Program-made: the position numbers and the translations under genes
The notes under the pieces: generated by a model
The model's database searches: none
What the model was told of the DNA's origin: nothing
The model's input: only the letters and a program-made list of their open reading frames with translations
Assembly: GCA_000151295.1 (NCBI GenBank)
Contig: GG745374.1
Coordinates: 259,704 to 323,703, forward strand
Length of the DNA stretch: 64,000 nt
Source of the DNA: Allomyces macrogynus ATCC 38327
Taxonomy: Eukaryota > Blastocladiomycota > Blastocladiomycetes > Blastocladiales > Blastocladiaceae
Direction: 5' to 3'
Shown: positions 1 through 9,957 of the stretch, piece by piece
Layout of the letters: every line of letters begins with the position of its first letter
Position numbering within the stretch: the first letter of the stretch is position 1

Positions 1-225
1 CGCTCCCGGACGCAGAGACCCCCGAAAACGTGGGACGGTGGCGCCAAGTTTGGCGGCCAAATACAAATGTTCAATGTTGCGGGCGTGTTTGTGAGCATGA
101 CCGTCCGGTGCCCCGAGGCGCGGCTGAGCCAGTTGGCCGAGCGCGAGGCCTACCGCGTGAGCCGGTTGCCGGCGACGACGATGCAGCATATTCGCGACCG
201 GCAGCGGCGCCGCGCGCTGTGGTAA
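1..225 (+). CDS. 3' end of an unidentified gene (partial)
   Basis: An open frame enters from the left edge in frame 1 and ends with TAA at 223–225, giving a 74-residue C-terminus. A hydrophobic stretch (MFNVAGVFVSMTV) is followed by a charged, helix-prone tail rich in Arg and Glu that ends in RRRALW. I do not recognise the family. Codon use (third-position G/C) matches the confirmed genes nearby, which is the main reason to call it coding. The start lies outside the window, and an intron could fall inside the first few codons. Confidence 0.42.
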   Translation, partial: RSRTQRPPKTWDGGAKFGGQIQMFNVAGVFVSMTVRCPEARLSQLAEREAYRVSRLPATTMQHIRDRQRRRALW

Positions 226-891
226 GAATGGAGTGGAAGTGCTTTGTTTCCATACATATAGCTTGGTATTTTTGTCTTGGTGTCGTGTTGGTCGGGTGCC
301 GTCGGACGGCGGAGAGGAAAGAGCTTGCACGCTCGTGGCCGACAAGGATGACGCCGGGCCCGTCACCGTCATTTCCACGGTCCTCCATCGGCCGCCGCCG
401 CGCGCATTGTCCCGCCGACGACGGGCAAGGATCAGCACCTGGTGCGGTGTGCTCAGCGCACACGCTGCGCCGGTCGGTGTGCGACACATCGCGCAGGTCA
501 GACTTTTACCTCGCGCCGCCGCGGTCGTCGACACCGTCGTCGGTTCTGGCGGCGCCGGCGCCGGCGGCCACCAACTTGCGGAGCGCGCCAACTCAGCGCA
601 TTTCATGGGCACAACCGCCGCTGCGAACAAGAGATCAGTGTGTGGTGGGCAGCGCCATGGGTCCGTTTGCGATGTTGGTGGGGTGAGGGCGAACACAAAC
701 CCTGCCAGCTCCACGCCAACAACACAAAAACAAAAGCCTTTCCCGCCCCGCTTGCATCGGCCAGCGGTCGCTTCCATCGGCCATCAACATCACCAACGCC
801 CGCAACGCTCACGCTCCAGCAACAGCAGCATCAGCATCAGCACGGCAATACGGCGTGCCAGCCGCTGCAATCCACACCGTGTCCGAGCACC
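226..891. other. intergenic, 5' flank of the next gene
   Basis: No coding stretch could be supported on either strand; the long open frames here lack family features and conflict with one another. A short CAG/CAT-rich tract lies at about 816–843, just upstream of the next start codon, probably in the leader. Confidence 0.5.
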
Positions 892-2100
892 ATGGCCGAC
901 CCCACCAGCACCAGTTCGGCCGTGGCCAAGCGGCCCCCCATGGCACTTCCGTCGAAGCTGGCATTTGCGAAATGGGCCGTGGTCGCGACCGTGGCCAATG
1001 CCGCGGTCGATGTGACGGCTGCGGACCTCTCGTCGCTCAGGGCGCTCATCATGGTAAGAACGTCGTGCGGCCAAGCACTTGCCTTGTTTCCACGGCCGGC
1101 ATGAACAACCACGATTGATTGACATGTGGGGCTACTGTTGAATGAACAATAGCTGGCCGTGCGCGTCGTGCTCATGGCCGCGCTCGGCAGCGTGTTGGGT
1201 GACCGCCGCGATCAACTCTCGTCCTTGTCGTCGTCGCCGTCGTCAAGCACCACGAACATGCGGCCGCTGCCATCGACCACCGCGGCCGCACGGCCAGCCC
1301 GCGTCGAGTTCGCACCCGCACATGTCGAAGTCGCGCCCGTGTCGGTGTCCGTCTCCCCGCGACCCGCACCCTCCAAATCCTCGCCTACCGCGCCATCGAG
1401 CGGCCACACGCGCACCGACTCGGGCATCGACATGTCGGAGGACCTCGCCGACCTCGACACGACCATCGACGCGACCGACGTCCCTCCCGCTCGCGCGCGT
1501 GGTGGTGGTCTGGTACCCACACCGCCGCCTGCACGCATTACGACTGTTGCCTCACTTCCGCGCACCACGGCCCCTGCTTCGCTCCCGCGGCAGCAACGTA
1601 CCAGCTGGCCACGCACTTCTCGCCCGACTTCGACCGCGTCCGCATTGATCGCGCCCACGTCACCATGCCCGTCGCTGCACCCGAGCGTTCCCGTCGAGGT
1701 TCTCGTCACTCCACCGGCGGTGCCGGCCATGGCGGTTCGCCGGCGCGGATCAACGCGCAAGTGGGCGACTGTCATGCGGGCTCCGATTGCTGAGGTGGCC
1801 GCGCCGGTCCCGGCGTGGCGGCAGTGGGTTGCGCGGTGGCGCGGCAAGGTGGGGAGGGTATTGCGTCGTCCCGGCGGGGCCGGGGCCGGGGCCGGGGTGG
1901 GGGTGAAGCGGAAACGCGCAGGGAGTAGGGTTGGTGGGATGTCGAGGGGGTGTAGGATCAAGGGGAAAGGGATGAAGAGGTTGGGCAGTGCGGTGCAGCG
2001 GTCGTGGATGCCGGAGTCGATGACAGTGATGGGGAAGAGTGGGATGGGGCAGCGCGGATTGGTGTCGCGGATGAGGAGAGCAGGATCGCTAATTGAATGA
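892..2100 (+). CDS. hypothetical Ser/Thr/Pro-rich protein, two exons
   Basis: Exon 1 is 892–1053 and exon 2 is 1153–2100. The intron (1054–1152, GTAAGA…AG) contains a TTGATTGAC branch-like site, and the reading frame is kept across it. The predicted 369-residue protein has a short polar start, then a hydrophobic segment across the splice junction (about residues 20–70, one or two possible membrane helices). A long low-complexity region rich in Ser, Thr, Pro and Ala follows, with an acidic patch (TRTDSGIDMSEDLADLD) that looks phosphorylatable. The C-terminus is basic and Gly/Arg-rich. No known domain was recognised. The opposite strand is also open over much of this span, but the well-formed intron and start favour the plus strand. 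Further introns in the second half cannot be excluded. Confidence 0.5.
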
Positions 2101-2319
2101 ATGAATGGTGAATGAGTGAGAGTACCCAGACCTTTGAAGGAGCCCAGGAACGGACCCAGTGCAGGCGCCGCTCCACCGTTTGTACGCGGCTGCGAGAAAA
2201 TCAAAAGACAGGAGCGGGATCCGACCGGCGTGGCAGCCTGCACAAAGGCGATGAGGTCAAAATCGCACAGCGAAGAACACAAAGAGAAAAGTCGGCAGCA
2301 CCAGTTTGCTCGCATGTAC

Positions 2320-2400
2320 GACAACAGCAGGGTTCGAACCTGCGCACCACAAGGATATCTGATTAGTAGTCAGACGCCTTAACCACTCGGCCATGTTGTC
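2320..2400 (-). tRNA. tRNA-Ser, anticodon ACT
   Basis: On the minus strand the acceptor arms (GACAACA/TGTTGTC) pair perfectly. The D-arm (TGGCCGAGTGGTTAAGGC), a long class II variable arm and a T-arm GCAGG-TTCGAAC-CCTGC with perfect stem are all typical of tRNA-Ser. The anticodon stem is TCTGA/TCAGA with loop CTACTAA, which places ACT at 34–36. The usual serine tRNA for AGY codons has CTGCTAA (GCT). There is no intron, and a T4 run follows about 30 bases downstream. The anticodon is unusual and is discussed under findings. Confidence 0.9.
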
Positions 2401-2895
2401 CGGTCAAAGTGCCGCGCTCTTGAGCGCTGGATAGGTAATGAATATCTTGCTGCGCCACAATTTGAGGGTTTGACAGTTGATCCAGACTCGTGGTCTCTTT
2501 CAACTGCGGATTTGACGTGGTGCCGTCACCGCGGCGTGACCCAACTGGGTCGAACACGACCTTTTCCGGAGGTGGCTTTGTCTCTCCGGCCAGTCAAACG
2601 TCGCCGCCAACGGCTCTTGTCTTTGCCACCTTCATTTTCCTCTCGCAACTCGACACTACACCGCCGCCACTCTGCCCGCGCTGACGACGACACGACAGCA
2701 GCTGCGGCCCCGAACAGCACGACAGCCCGCAGCAACTGCAACCGAGCGCACTTGGCTCGACGCACCCGACTCGCGACGCTCGGCCGGCCGGGACACACGC
2801 CACGACCGGCGAAGCCAACGACACCGGGCCGCCCTAGCGAGCAATTCGACCCTTGAGGACCAACACCAGGCCATTGTGCCCCGCCGCGCTGCAAG
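2401..2895. other. intergenic, promoter region of the Boi-like gene
   Basis: It lies between the 5' end of the tRNA and the SH3–SAM–PH gene. No supported gene was seen. It presumably holds the Pol II promoter of the plus-strand gene that follows; I see no clear TATA box. Confidence 0.45.
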
Positions 2896-5433
2896 ATGCC
2901 CGCGGCGCCCGGCCAGTACCAGGTCGTCTACGCCGTGCACGACTTCAAGGTAAGCTGCCACAACCCATCATCATATGGAGCTCGAGCCAGAGTTCTGACG
3001 CGCCTGCCTCTCTCCTATATTACAGGCCGAGGATGAAGACGAAGTGAGCTTCAAGACGGGCGAGGAAATTGTTGTGCTCGAGCGCGACGACGAGTTTGGC
3101 GACGGGTGGTGGATGGTGCGTTGTTTTGCTTCCGGACCGCTGCGCAAGTCGCCACCGTCATTGGGCCGTGAACCAACCATCCTTTCGGAACTAGGGCCGC
3201 ACGCAAGACGGCCAGATTGGCCTGTTCCCGGCCAACTTCACGTCGCCGACGCCTGTCTCGCCGACCACGTCCGAGTCGACCGCGTCGGCGCCGCGCGCCG
3301 AGGCCCAGAACGATGCTGACGACGACGCACGCGCCTCCGCTCCCGCACCCGCACCCGCCCCGCCCGCGGCCATGCCCGAGCCGCCGACACCAACCAAGCA
3401 CCCAGCCCACCGCGAATCCGTCATGGGCCCCCCTCCCTCCGCCATGGCCGCGTCCGCGGACCTCGACTCGGCCGACGACGACCCGTACGAGGCGCTCATG
3501 CAGGACCTGCGCAAATCCATCGACATGTCGACGTCGAAGCTCGAGGAACTGCGCCGCGCAAGTGATCAGCACGACGCGCCGCCACTGCCGGACATTCCGG
3601 CGCACTTGCAGGCCATGGCGACCTCGTACACGTCGCGCCCGCCACTGACCTGGACCGTCGCTGAGGTGGCCGCGTGGGTCGCGGATGCCGGGTTCGCGCC
3701 GCTCGCTCCCAATTTTGCTCGCAACGAGATTAACGGCGAGGCAATGCTGTCGCTGACGTTGCCAACGCTGAAAGAGCTGCAAATTCCGGCGCTCGGTAAG
3801 CGGATCCAGATCATGAACGCGATTGTCGCGCTCAAGGAAGAGTGGGGGCTCGCGGACGACGGGCCGGGGTCGACCCTGGGTCGTGGGCGACGACCGAGCG
3901 CGTCGCCCGCTGCGACCTCACCTACACGGATTGCCGCCGTCGTCGGTGGCGGGACCGCCGCCAACCCACCTGAGCGTGTCCACCGTGCGCCGTCCGTCGG
4001 CCTCCGCCGCGTCGTCCTTGAACCGGACCCGGTCGCCGAGCTTGGGCCGCGGATCCGTCTCACAGCGGTCGTCCGGCTCCATCGCGTCGGGCCCGACGCC
4101 GCTGCACCTCGTCCCACCCGTCCCACCCGTCCCCGCGTCGGCCGAACCCGTTGTGATTCGCGCGACCACGCCGACCCCGGCCCCCGCCATGTCGCGGCAG
4201 AACATGTGGCTGCCGAACATGGACTTGCCGGCGACGGCGCTCAAGGACCCGGACATGGCCGGCGTGTTGAAAACGCTCGAGAACACGACAGGGTACGGCG
4301 GTGCTGAAGGCGAGTGGAAGCGGCGGTGGATGGTCCTGCACGACGGCGTGCTGTATTGGTACAAGGACAAGGCGGCCGCGCACGCATTGCACGCGATCGC
4401 GATCCACTCCGGGTTCAAGATCATGCCGGACGCGACGATCAAGCCGGGCCGGTACGGGATTCGCGTGACCGAAATGAACCCGGACGCCGGGCCGCGCAAA
4501 GTCTACCTGTTTTATACCGACGACGGTGGAGCCGCACGCAATTGGCAGCGCGCGTTGACCAAAACGACCATTTTCCATTCGCAGCACGAGGCGGCCAAGC
4601 ACGGGCATGATGGGGTCGAGATTATCGGCGACCCGCGCGACGTGATTCGCGCGATCCGGATTAACGACGACGATATGAACCGGTCGGAACTCGGTATGAT
4701 TAACCAGGAGTGGATGGGGCGCGACCCGTACGCGCACGCGCCCGCCGCACACCCACTCGGCACGCGGTCCCTCCCGCGGTCCGCGTCGGGCACGTCGATG
4801 CGCGACCCGGGCGTCCCGCCACCCAACACCGGCCGCCGCCCGTCACTCCCGCATAACGCGTTTTCGACTCGGTCCGCGCCCTCGGCCGCGCCAAGTACCG
4901 CGCCAGCGACACTGCCCTTGGTCCCGCCGCCGCCGCCCGAAAAGGACTTCCCGGCGTCGCACCCGGTGTTTGCGCCGCGGTCCTACTCGATGGACCGGCG
5001 CCCGTCCGGCGGGATGCCGGCACACGCTCGCCGTCCGTCAGGCGGGATGCCCGCGAACCTGCGGCAGCCGGGCGCACCGCCCGTGGGGCCGTCGCCGGAC
5101 CGCATCCACGCGGCGCTCACGTTCGTCAACGCTCACCTCCCGCCATCCGAGCAGTGCTCGGCGTTCCGGGACTTGGTGTCCGGCGTGAGTTTCCTGCACA
5201 TGCTGGCGAATTGGAGCGCGACGGCGTTGCCGCCGCATTATGCGCGCGCCGTGCGCGACCCGGCGCGGTACCGGATCGATTGGCTGGATAATTGGGACGT
5301 CGGGCTCGGGTGGGCGAGCGAGTTGGGGGTCGTGGTGCCGGTCAGCGTCGTGCCCGAGAAGCTGGCGTCCGGGCGCGAGGAGGTGTTTGTGGAGCTGGTG
5401 AATGCGGTGCAGCGGACGCCGGGGTACGAGTAG
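2896..5433 (+). CDS. Boi/Pob1-type polarity scaffold: SH3–SAM–PH with a CH-like C-terminus
   Basis: Exons are 2896–2949, 3026–3115, then 3195 to about 3868 and about 3975–5433. The SH3 domain spans the first three exons, with diagnostic VVYAVHDFK, DDEFGDGWWM and GLFPANF. A SAM domain (about 3646–3840, TWTVAEVAAWVADAGF … LPTLKELQI) and a PH domain (about 4255–4590, GVLKTLENTTG … WKRRWMVLHDGVLYWYKDK … NWQRAL) follow. This order is that of yeast Boi1/Boi2 and fission yeast Pob1, which link Cdc42, exocyst and formin-dependent growth at the cortex. After a Pro/Ser-rich linker, residues encoded by about 5098–5430 resemble a calponin-homology domain (FRDLVSGVSFLHMLANW … NWDVGLGWASELGV). The frame changes between 3868 and 3975. 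A 106-base GT–AG intron there restores it, but the donor (GTCGAC) is poor, so an indel is possible. Predicted length is about 758 residues. Confidence 0.88.
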
Positions 5434-5844
5434 TCAGTCGCAGTGGGGGGGTTTTTTCTTGGTCTTGGTTTTGCAAGGGCGGGTGGAGAGTGTATGTAGA
5501 CAAATGGCACACGGCAATTTTGGTCCTTGATTTTCGTCGTTGTCGTCGGCGTCTTTGTCGACGGCGACTTGCCGGCCAATTCGCTGGAAAGGAAGTTGCT
5601 TGGCAGTGGTCGAAGCATCCGACGCGTCGTGCAGCTTTCTTCGTCCACCACGCCGTGCTCGCCTTGGCTTGTCGGCAACGTTGTCGTCGACTTCGTCTCC
5701 TCGCTCCACGTCCCACTCCCCGCACTGCACGCCCGACTTGGCGCACTCCGCGCGCCGCCGCGACCCCGACCACGACTCGCTCCGCTCCGATCCACGGCCC
5801 TGCCGCACCCTCCTCGACCCCATCTTCGCCCTGCCACCATCACC
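5434..5844. other. intergenic, promoter region of VTI1
   Basis: A G7-T6 tract lies just after the preceding stop codon. No other feature or supported gene was seen. Confidence 0.5.
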
Positions 5845-6860
5845 ATGGACGGCGTCTCCGAGCTCTACTCCGACTACGAGCACGACTTCACGGCCCTGAC
5901 CGTGGCGCTGCAAGCCAAGCTGCGCGACCTGTCGTCGGGCACCGTCGTGGGTGGTAAGCTCGCCGTTGCGGCTCCTTTCCGTGGCCGCGGAAGCTGATTC
6001 TCGCGTTCGCACCAGATCAATGGAAGACGGTCCTGCGCGCGGCTGAGCGCGAGCTCGACGAGGCCGACGAGCTGGTGCGCGCCCTGGTCGCCCAAGTCCC
6101 GCCCGTGGACGCGAATTGACCTTGGATTATCGCACAGCTCGCGTCCATGGACAACGAGCTGCACGCGCTGGCGCCACCGACGCGCGCCAAGCTGCAGCCC
6201 GAATTTCGCAAGTACAAGGCCGAGCTCGACCGGTTGCACAAGGAGTTTGTACGTCGACATACCCACCTCCTGGACCCGACCTCGAACCCACGGCACTCAC
6301 GACACCTCGTTGCGATATTCAGAAAAAGCTGAGCAGCTCACCGTCAGCGCGCGAAGCCCTCCTGGGCCCGGCGGGCGCGCCGGCCAAGTTTGATAACGCG
6401 ACGGCGGCCATGGACCAGCGCGCGCGACTGCTGCAGGGCACCGACCGGTTACAGCAGACGGGCGATCGGTTGACATCGGCGCACCGGATCGCGTTGGAGA
6501 CGGGTGCATTGCCGGTTGGGTGCCGAGTTTGCTGATGGAGCGTTGCACGCTGACGGGGTCATCGCGTTGGTGTAGAGCAAACGGGCATCGAGACGCTGCA
6601 GGAACTGCGCCGGCAGCGCGAGCAGTTGGAGCGCGCACGGAATACGGTACGCGCTCGTCTTCTACTTTTCTTCCCGACCGCCCGTTCACCTTCCCAACTC
6701 GACTCCCTAGCTGCGCAACGTCGACAGCAACGTCGACCGCGCCGGCCGCACCCTCCGCACCATGGCGCGCCGGCTCGCGACCAACAAGCTCATCACCGCC
6801 GCGATCGTCCTGATGCTCGTGTTCCTCATCATCATGGTGCTCGTGCTCAAGTTTCGGTGA
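5845..6860 (+). CDS. VTI1: Vti1, Qb-SNARE of Golgi/endosome/vacuole fusion
   Basis: Six exons: 5845–5953, 6016–6095, 6138–6248, 6323–6503, 6576–6646 and 6711–6860, giving 233 residues (the usual size). The N-terminal three-helix domain is split over exons 1–3 (YEHDFTALTVALQAKL, ERELDEADELVRAL, RKYKAELDRLHKEF). The SNARE helix runs from exon 4 to exon 6 with the family block RIALETEQTGIETLQELRRQ, and it ends in a hydrophobic C-terminal anchor (AAIVLMLVFLIIMVLVL). All phases agree. Intron 2 is only 42 bases. Vti1 pairs with Qa and Qc SNAREs in several transport steps between Golgi, endosome and vacuole. Its 3' end lies 63 bases from a convergent F-box/LRR-like gene, and a decayed second copy of exons 4–6 lies at about 9615–9955. 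Confidence 0.96.
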
Positions 6861-6923
6861 ACCGGGAAACTACAAACGGATATGGGGTTGCTTTCTACTT
6901 CGCTGAGGTTTTCGATTGGCACT

Positions 6924-9071
6924 CTACAACTGCCATGCGCGCAACACGCGATCCACCATCCTCTGGCCAACCTCATTCGCGACCAACCGCAGCGCCCCGC
7001 CGCCTTCAACCCCGAGCGCATTTAAATCCACTTCACCGTGCCCATCCGCGACCAGCCCACTCGCGCCCGACATCAACCACCCATCCAGGCCAGGCGCGAC
7101 ATTGCGCGCCAACAACACGTCCACCGGACTTGTTCGCACTTCCCCTGATTTCGCCCTCGGACCAGATCGTGGCGCCCCGGCCATCCCAGAGAGTGTACCG
7201 GCGAGCCGGTCGGTCTGCGCGATCGTCAGGAACGTGTTCATGACCACGGCGGCCCGGACGGTCGGGAACTGCGTGCTGAGCAGGTCGGCGACGGCAGTCG
7301 CGCGGTGGTAGTGCGCAGCGTTCTCGATCACCAGACATTGCAGCCGCGGGCACGCGGGCAGGCGCAAGGGTCCGTCGGTGCGCAGCGCGAGGAGCGAGGG
7401 CAGGACAGGGGTCGAGAGTTGTGCGGGGCTCGCCGGGTCGGCCGGCCTTGGGAGGCCGAAGGGGACGACGCGGAACGAGGTGCTCGGGGAAGAGGTGGTG
7501 AATGGGGAGGAGGCGAGCGTAATACCCGACAGGGACAGGACGGTGAGCCGCGCAGCGGCGGTCGGGTCGATGCTGAAGACAGGTCGTAGCAAGCTCGATT
7601 GCATCGACCGGTACCGCTGGTCGAGCTTGATGCGCGTGATGGCCGGGGCGAACACGATCGGATCGGCGACGGCGTCAGGCAGCGGAGCCGCATCCGCATC
7701 CGCGGCGGCGGCAGTGGCGGCGCGTGCGGAGAACCCGAGCACCATCACATCGCGTACTGTTCCGCGGTCAACAAGCTTGCCGAGCGCCGGCAAGAGCGCC
7801 GCGTACGATGCCTCCACCTGAGTCAATGCGAGTGTGCGCAAGTTCGGCAGGTGATTGCCTAGCGCCTCCATCAGCGGCACAACAGTCGTATCCGAGACCC
7901 CCATGCACGCGCCGAGAGAGAGCAAACGGAGGTTCCGCCATACGCTGATTGTCGGGATGTACGTGTGGACCCAGGCTTCGGTCATGCCAGCGGTCGAAGC
8001 GATCATAAATCGACGCACCCACGCAGCCCACGCCGGTGCTGGGACTGGCGGAAGGTCGAACGTAATCACGCCGAGGTCCACGGTGGGCCACGAAAACAGG
8101 ACCGTCACCGCCGCCGCGTCCTCGAGCGTCGTGGCGCGCGCGTCATTTCCATTCGTGAGCGTATCGCCCCGCGCCACGATCTCAGTCTTGCCAACCGTCC
8201 AGTGCGCACATGCAGCGCGCCACGCGTCGGGGAGCCGCAACACAGAATGGCGGGCGTGACGCAGGATTCCACCAATGCGCCCCGAAGCAAAGTCGATCGA
8301 GTTGAGCGCAAACGCGGCTGTCGTGCCTGCACCAGGCCCGTCACACAACGCAACGGACGTCCATGGGAGAAGGTCGACGGTCGGCGCTGAGAACTGGCCG
8401 CGCCGTGGCACGAGCAACGAGACAATGTTGGAAAAGACGATGCGCACGTGGTTCGTCAGCTCCTCGTCGTCCCCCCACAGGTCGCGGCCGGCAGAACAGT
8501 CGACAGTGGCGAGGTGGGGGCACGTGCGGACAATGTAAAAGAGCGTGTCGAGCATGTCGGTCGTGAGTTTGGCGCACAACGCGCGTTCCGAGATCACAAT
8601 GGCCTTGAGCTGGGCGCGCGGGCAATGGGTGCCTTTCAGGTCAATTGAAACGTCGGCACCATGTTCCAGTGCCTCGTGGTTATCCTCGTCCTCTCTGTCT
8701 TTTGCGGTTCCGACGTCATGGTCATCGTCGATATTGCCGCTGCCATGGCCACACTCGACAGCACGCGCTAGCGCGACCAATGCGCGACGCGACGTGATCA
8801 CGACGCGCGCGTAAACGGCAGGCAGGATAACGACGCGCGTCGCATGGTTCGCGGCCGCGAAATGAAGCGCGTCGAGCGGGTCGAGGAAGTTAGTGGCAAT
8901 GAGTTGCAGCAATTCGGTCGGGAGTGCGAGAATCGTCGATGGTGCGCTCGTTCCGTTCTTGGCCATGGCGCTTGAGCTCGAATTGCCCATCTGGTTAGGG
9001 CCGCACTTGCTGTGCTCAGTGCCGCTTGATTGCGGTGACTTGGGTTGTGGTAGTGTGGTATCGGAGTTCAT
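6924..9071 (-). CDS. F-box/LRR-like family protein, copy A
   Basis: A single uninterrupted exon of 715 residues starting at 9071. After a Ser/Asn-rich leader there is an F-box-like start, LALPTELLQLIATNFLDPLD, followed by an alanine-rich helical stretch (ALHFAAANHATRVVILP). The remainder is built of irregular leucine-rich segments (WRNLRLLSLGACMGV, LPNLRTLALTQVEASYAAL) and ends VLRAWQL. F-box proteins of this form generally choose substrates for SCF ubiquitin ligases, but the F-box here is weak and no target can be inferred. It is convergent with VTI1. It is the intact partner of the broken copy at 9958–12078, and shares with it a 181-base tract that is almost identical. Confidence 0.78.
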   Translation of the reverse strand: MNSDTTLPQPKSPQSSGTEHSKCGPNQMGNSSSSAMAKNGTSAPSTILALPTELLQLIATNFLDPLDALHFAAANHATRVVILPAVYARVVITSRRALVALARAVECGHGSGNIDDDHDVGTAKDREDEDNHEALEHGADVSIDLKGTHCPRAQLKAIVISERALCAKLTTDMLDTLFYIVRTCPHLATVDCSAGRDLWGDDEELTNHVRIVFSNIVSLLVPRRGQFSAPTVDLLPWTSVALCDGPGAGTTAAFALNSIDFASGRIGGILRHARHSVLRLPDAWRAACAHWTVGKTEIVARGDTLTNGNDARATTLEDAAAVTVLFSWPTVDLGVITFDLPPVPAPAWAAWVRRFMIASTAGMTEAWVHTYIPTISVWRNLRLLSLGACMGVSDTTVVPLMEALGNHLPNLRTLALTQVEASYAALLPALGKLVDRGTVRDVMVLGFSARAATAAAADADAAPLPDAVADPIVFAPAITRIKLDQRYRSMQSSLLRPVFSIDPTAAARLTVLSLSGITLASSPFTTSSPSTSFRVVPFGLPRPADPASPAQLSTPVLPSLLALRTDGPLRLPACPRLQCLVIENAAHYHRATAVADLLSTQFPTVRAAVVMNTFLTIAQTDRLAGTLSGMAGAPRSGPRAKSGEVRTSPVDVLLARNVAPGLDGWLMSGASGLVADGHGEVDLNALGVEGGGALRLVANEVGQRMVDRVLRAWQL
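7613..7793. repeat. near-identical 181-base tract, first copy
   Basis: Bases 7613–7793 match 10683–10863 with one difference by eye (A at 7677, G at 10747). The 60 bases upstream differ at roughly nine sites, and the 100 bases downstream at many more. Confidence 0.85.
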
Positions 9072-9614
9072 TCTGATGATGGTCTGGGTGTTTCGACGAT
9101 GACAAGAAATATTGTGATCGCACTTGATGCTGTTTCTTGCCTGTGCTGATGGTCTGGGATGTCATGCCTCAAATTTCATGTTGTGCCCAAGCATCTATCT
9201 GCAACTGCAAAACGACAATCTCATTTTTTGCTCCTCTCCACGCCATGGCGGATAAAATCCGACTCGCGTGGCCATCCTCCGGCTCCAATATTTATCAATT
9301 TCACCACATTTGTGGGACAGCCGTTATAGTTGGTGGATGGGTGTTGATGGCAGCCGCTGGCATAGAGAACCATCAGTGACTGGAGCAATTGCAGGCAACA
9401 CAACTGTTCATAGACCCAAACCATGTGCTATTGAGGCTATCCGGGCTCATGCATGTTTTTGCTTGCGCCAACAAACGTAGCCCGTTTCGTCGATTGCGCT
9501 GCAACGCTTATTCAATTATCCGAGATTGACCAAGAATGATCAGAAACGTGAACCATGCCTTTAGCCAATCCGTAGTTGGGTTGGCTTTTGCAGCTCATTG
9601 CTGCTCACCGGCTT
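9072..9614. other. intergenic, 5' flank of F-box/LRR copy A
   Basis: This is more AT-rich than its surroundings, with no supported gene. It contains the upstream region of the minus-strand gene at 6924–9071 and the left boundary of the duplicated VTI1 remnant, which I cannot place exactly. Confidence 0.45.
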
Positions 9615-9955
9615 GGCACCGACCGGCTTGCAGAAGACGCGCGACCATCTCATGCCGGCGCGCCAGATCGAGGTCGAGGCCGGTGCGTTGCTAGCCATTT
9701 GCGCGTGGTCGCGCGCGCGCGGATCGGTGAGAGCTAACGCCTGATGGACAGCACATTGGAAGAACGAGGATCGAGACACTGCAGGAACCGCGGCGGCAGC
9801 GCGAGCAATTGGACCGAGATCAGAATACAGTGGATTGTGGACATGATCCGCACAATCCTAGGCGATCATCTCCCGACGGGAAATGCAATCGAGATGGGTT
9901 GCCCTGTCCCACCCACCGACTGTCAGCAAACAATTTGGTATCCCTTGTATTGTCA
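9615..9955 (+). pseudogene. relic of duplicated VTI1 (exons 4–6 region)
   Basis: Bases from about 9615 resemble VTI1 exon 4 (GGCACCGACCGG, then CAGAAGACGCGCGAC and GGCGCGCCAGATCGAGGT against the functional copy's CAGCAGACGGGCGAT and GGCGCACCGGATCGCGTT). Bases 9772–9833 resemble exon 5 (ATCGAGACACTGCAGGAAC, CGGCAGCGCGAGCAATTGGA). A few bases before the F-box stop also match the functional gene's 3' flank (CGGGAAA…GGGTTGC). The frame is broken and the membrane-anchor coding part is missing. Position and order (VTI1 remnant, then convergent F-box/LRR gene) copy the arrangement at 6.3–9.1 kb, so this marks a tandem segmental duplication. Confidence 0.8.
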
Positions 9956-9957
9956 CT

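Noticed and set aside
1212..2324. 370-codon minus-strand open frame over the hypothetical two-exon gene
   Set aside because: Low-complexity mirror of the plus-strand frame, overlapping the tRNA 3' flank at one end, with no domain. The plus strand has a clean intron and start.
3823..3960. A separate gene starting at 3823 for the PH-domain part
   Set aside because: The region before the PH domain continues the SAM-bearing protein, and the SH3–SAM–PH order matches Boi/Pob1, so one gene with an intron or indel is simpler.
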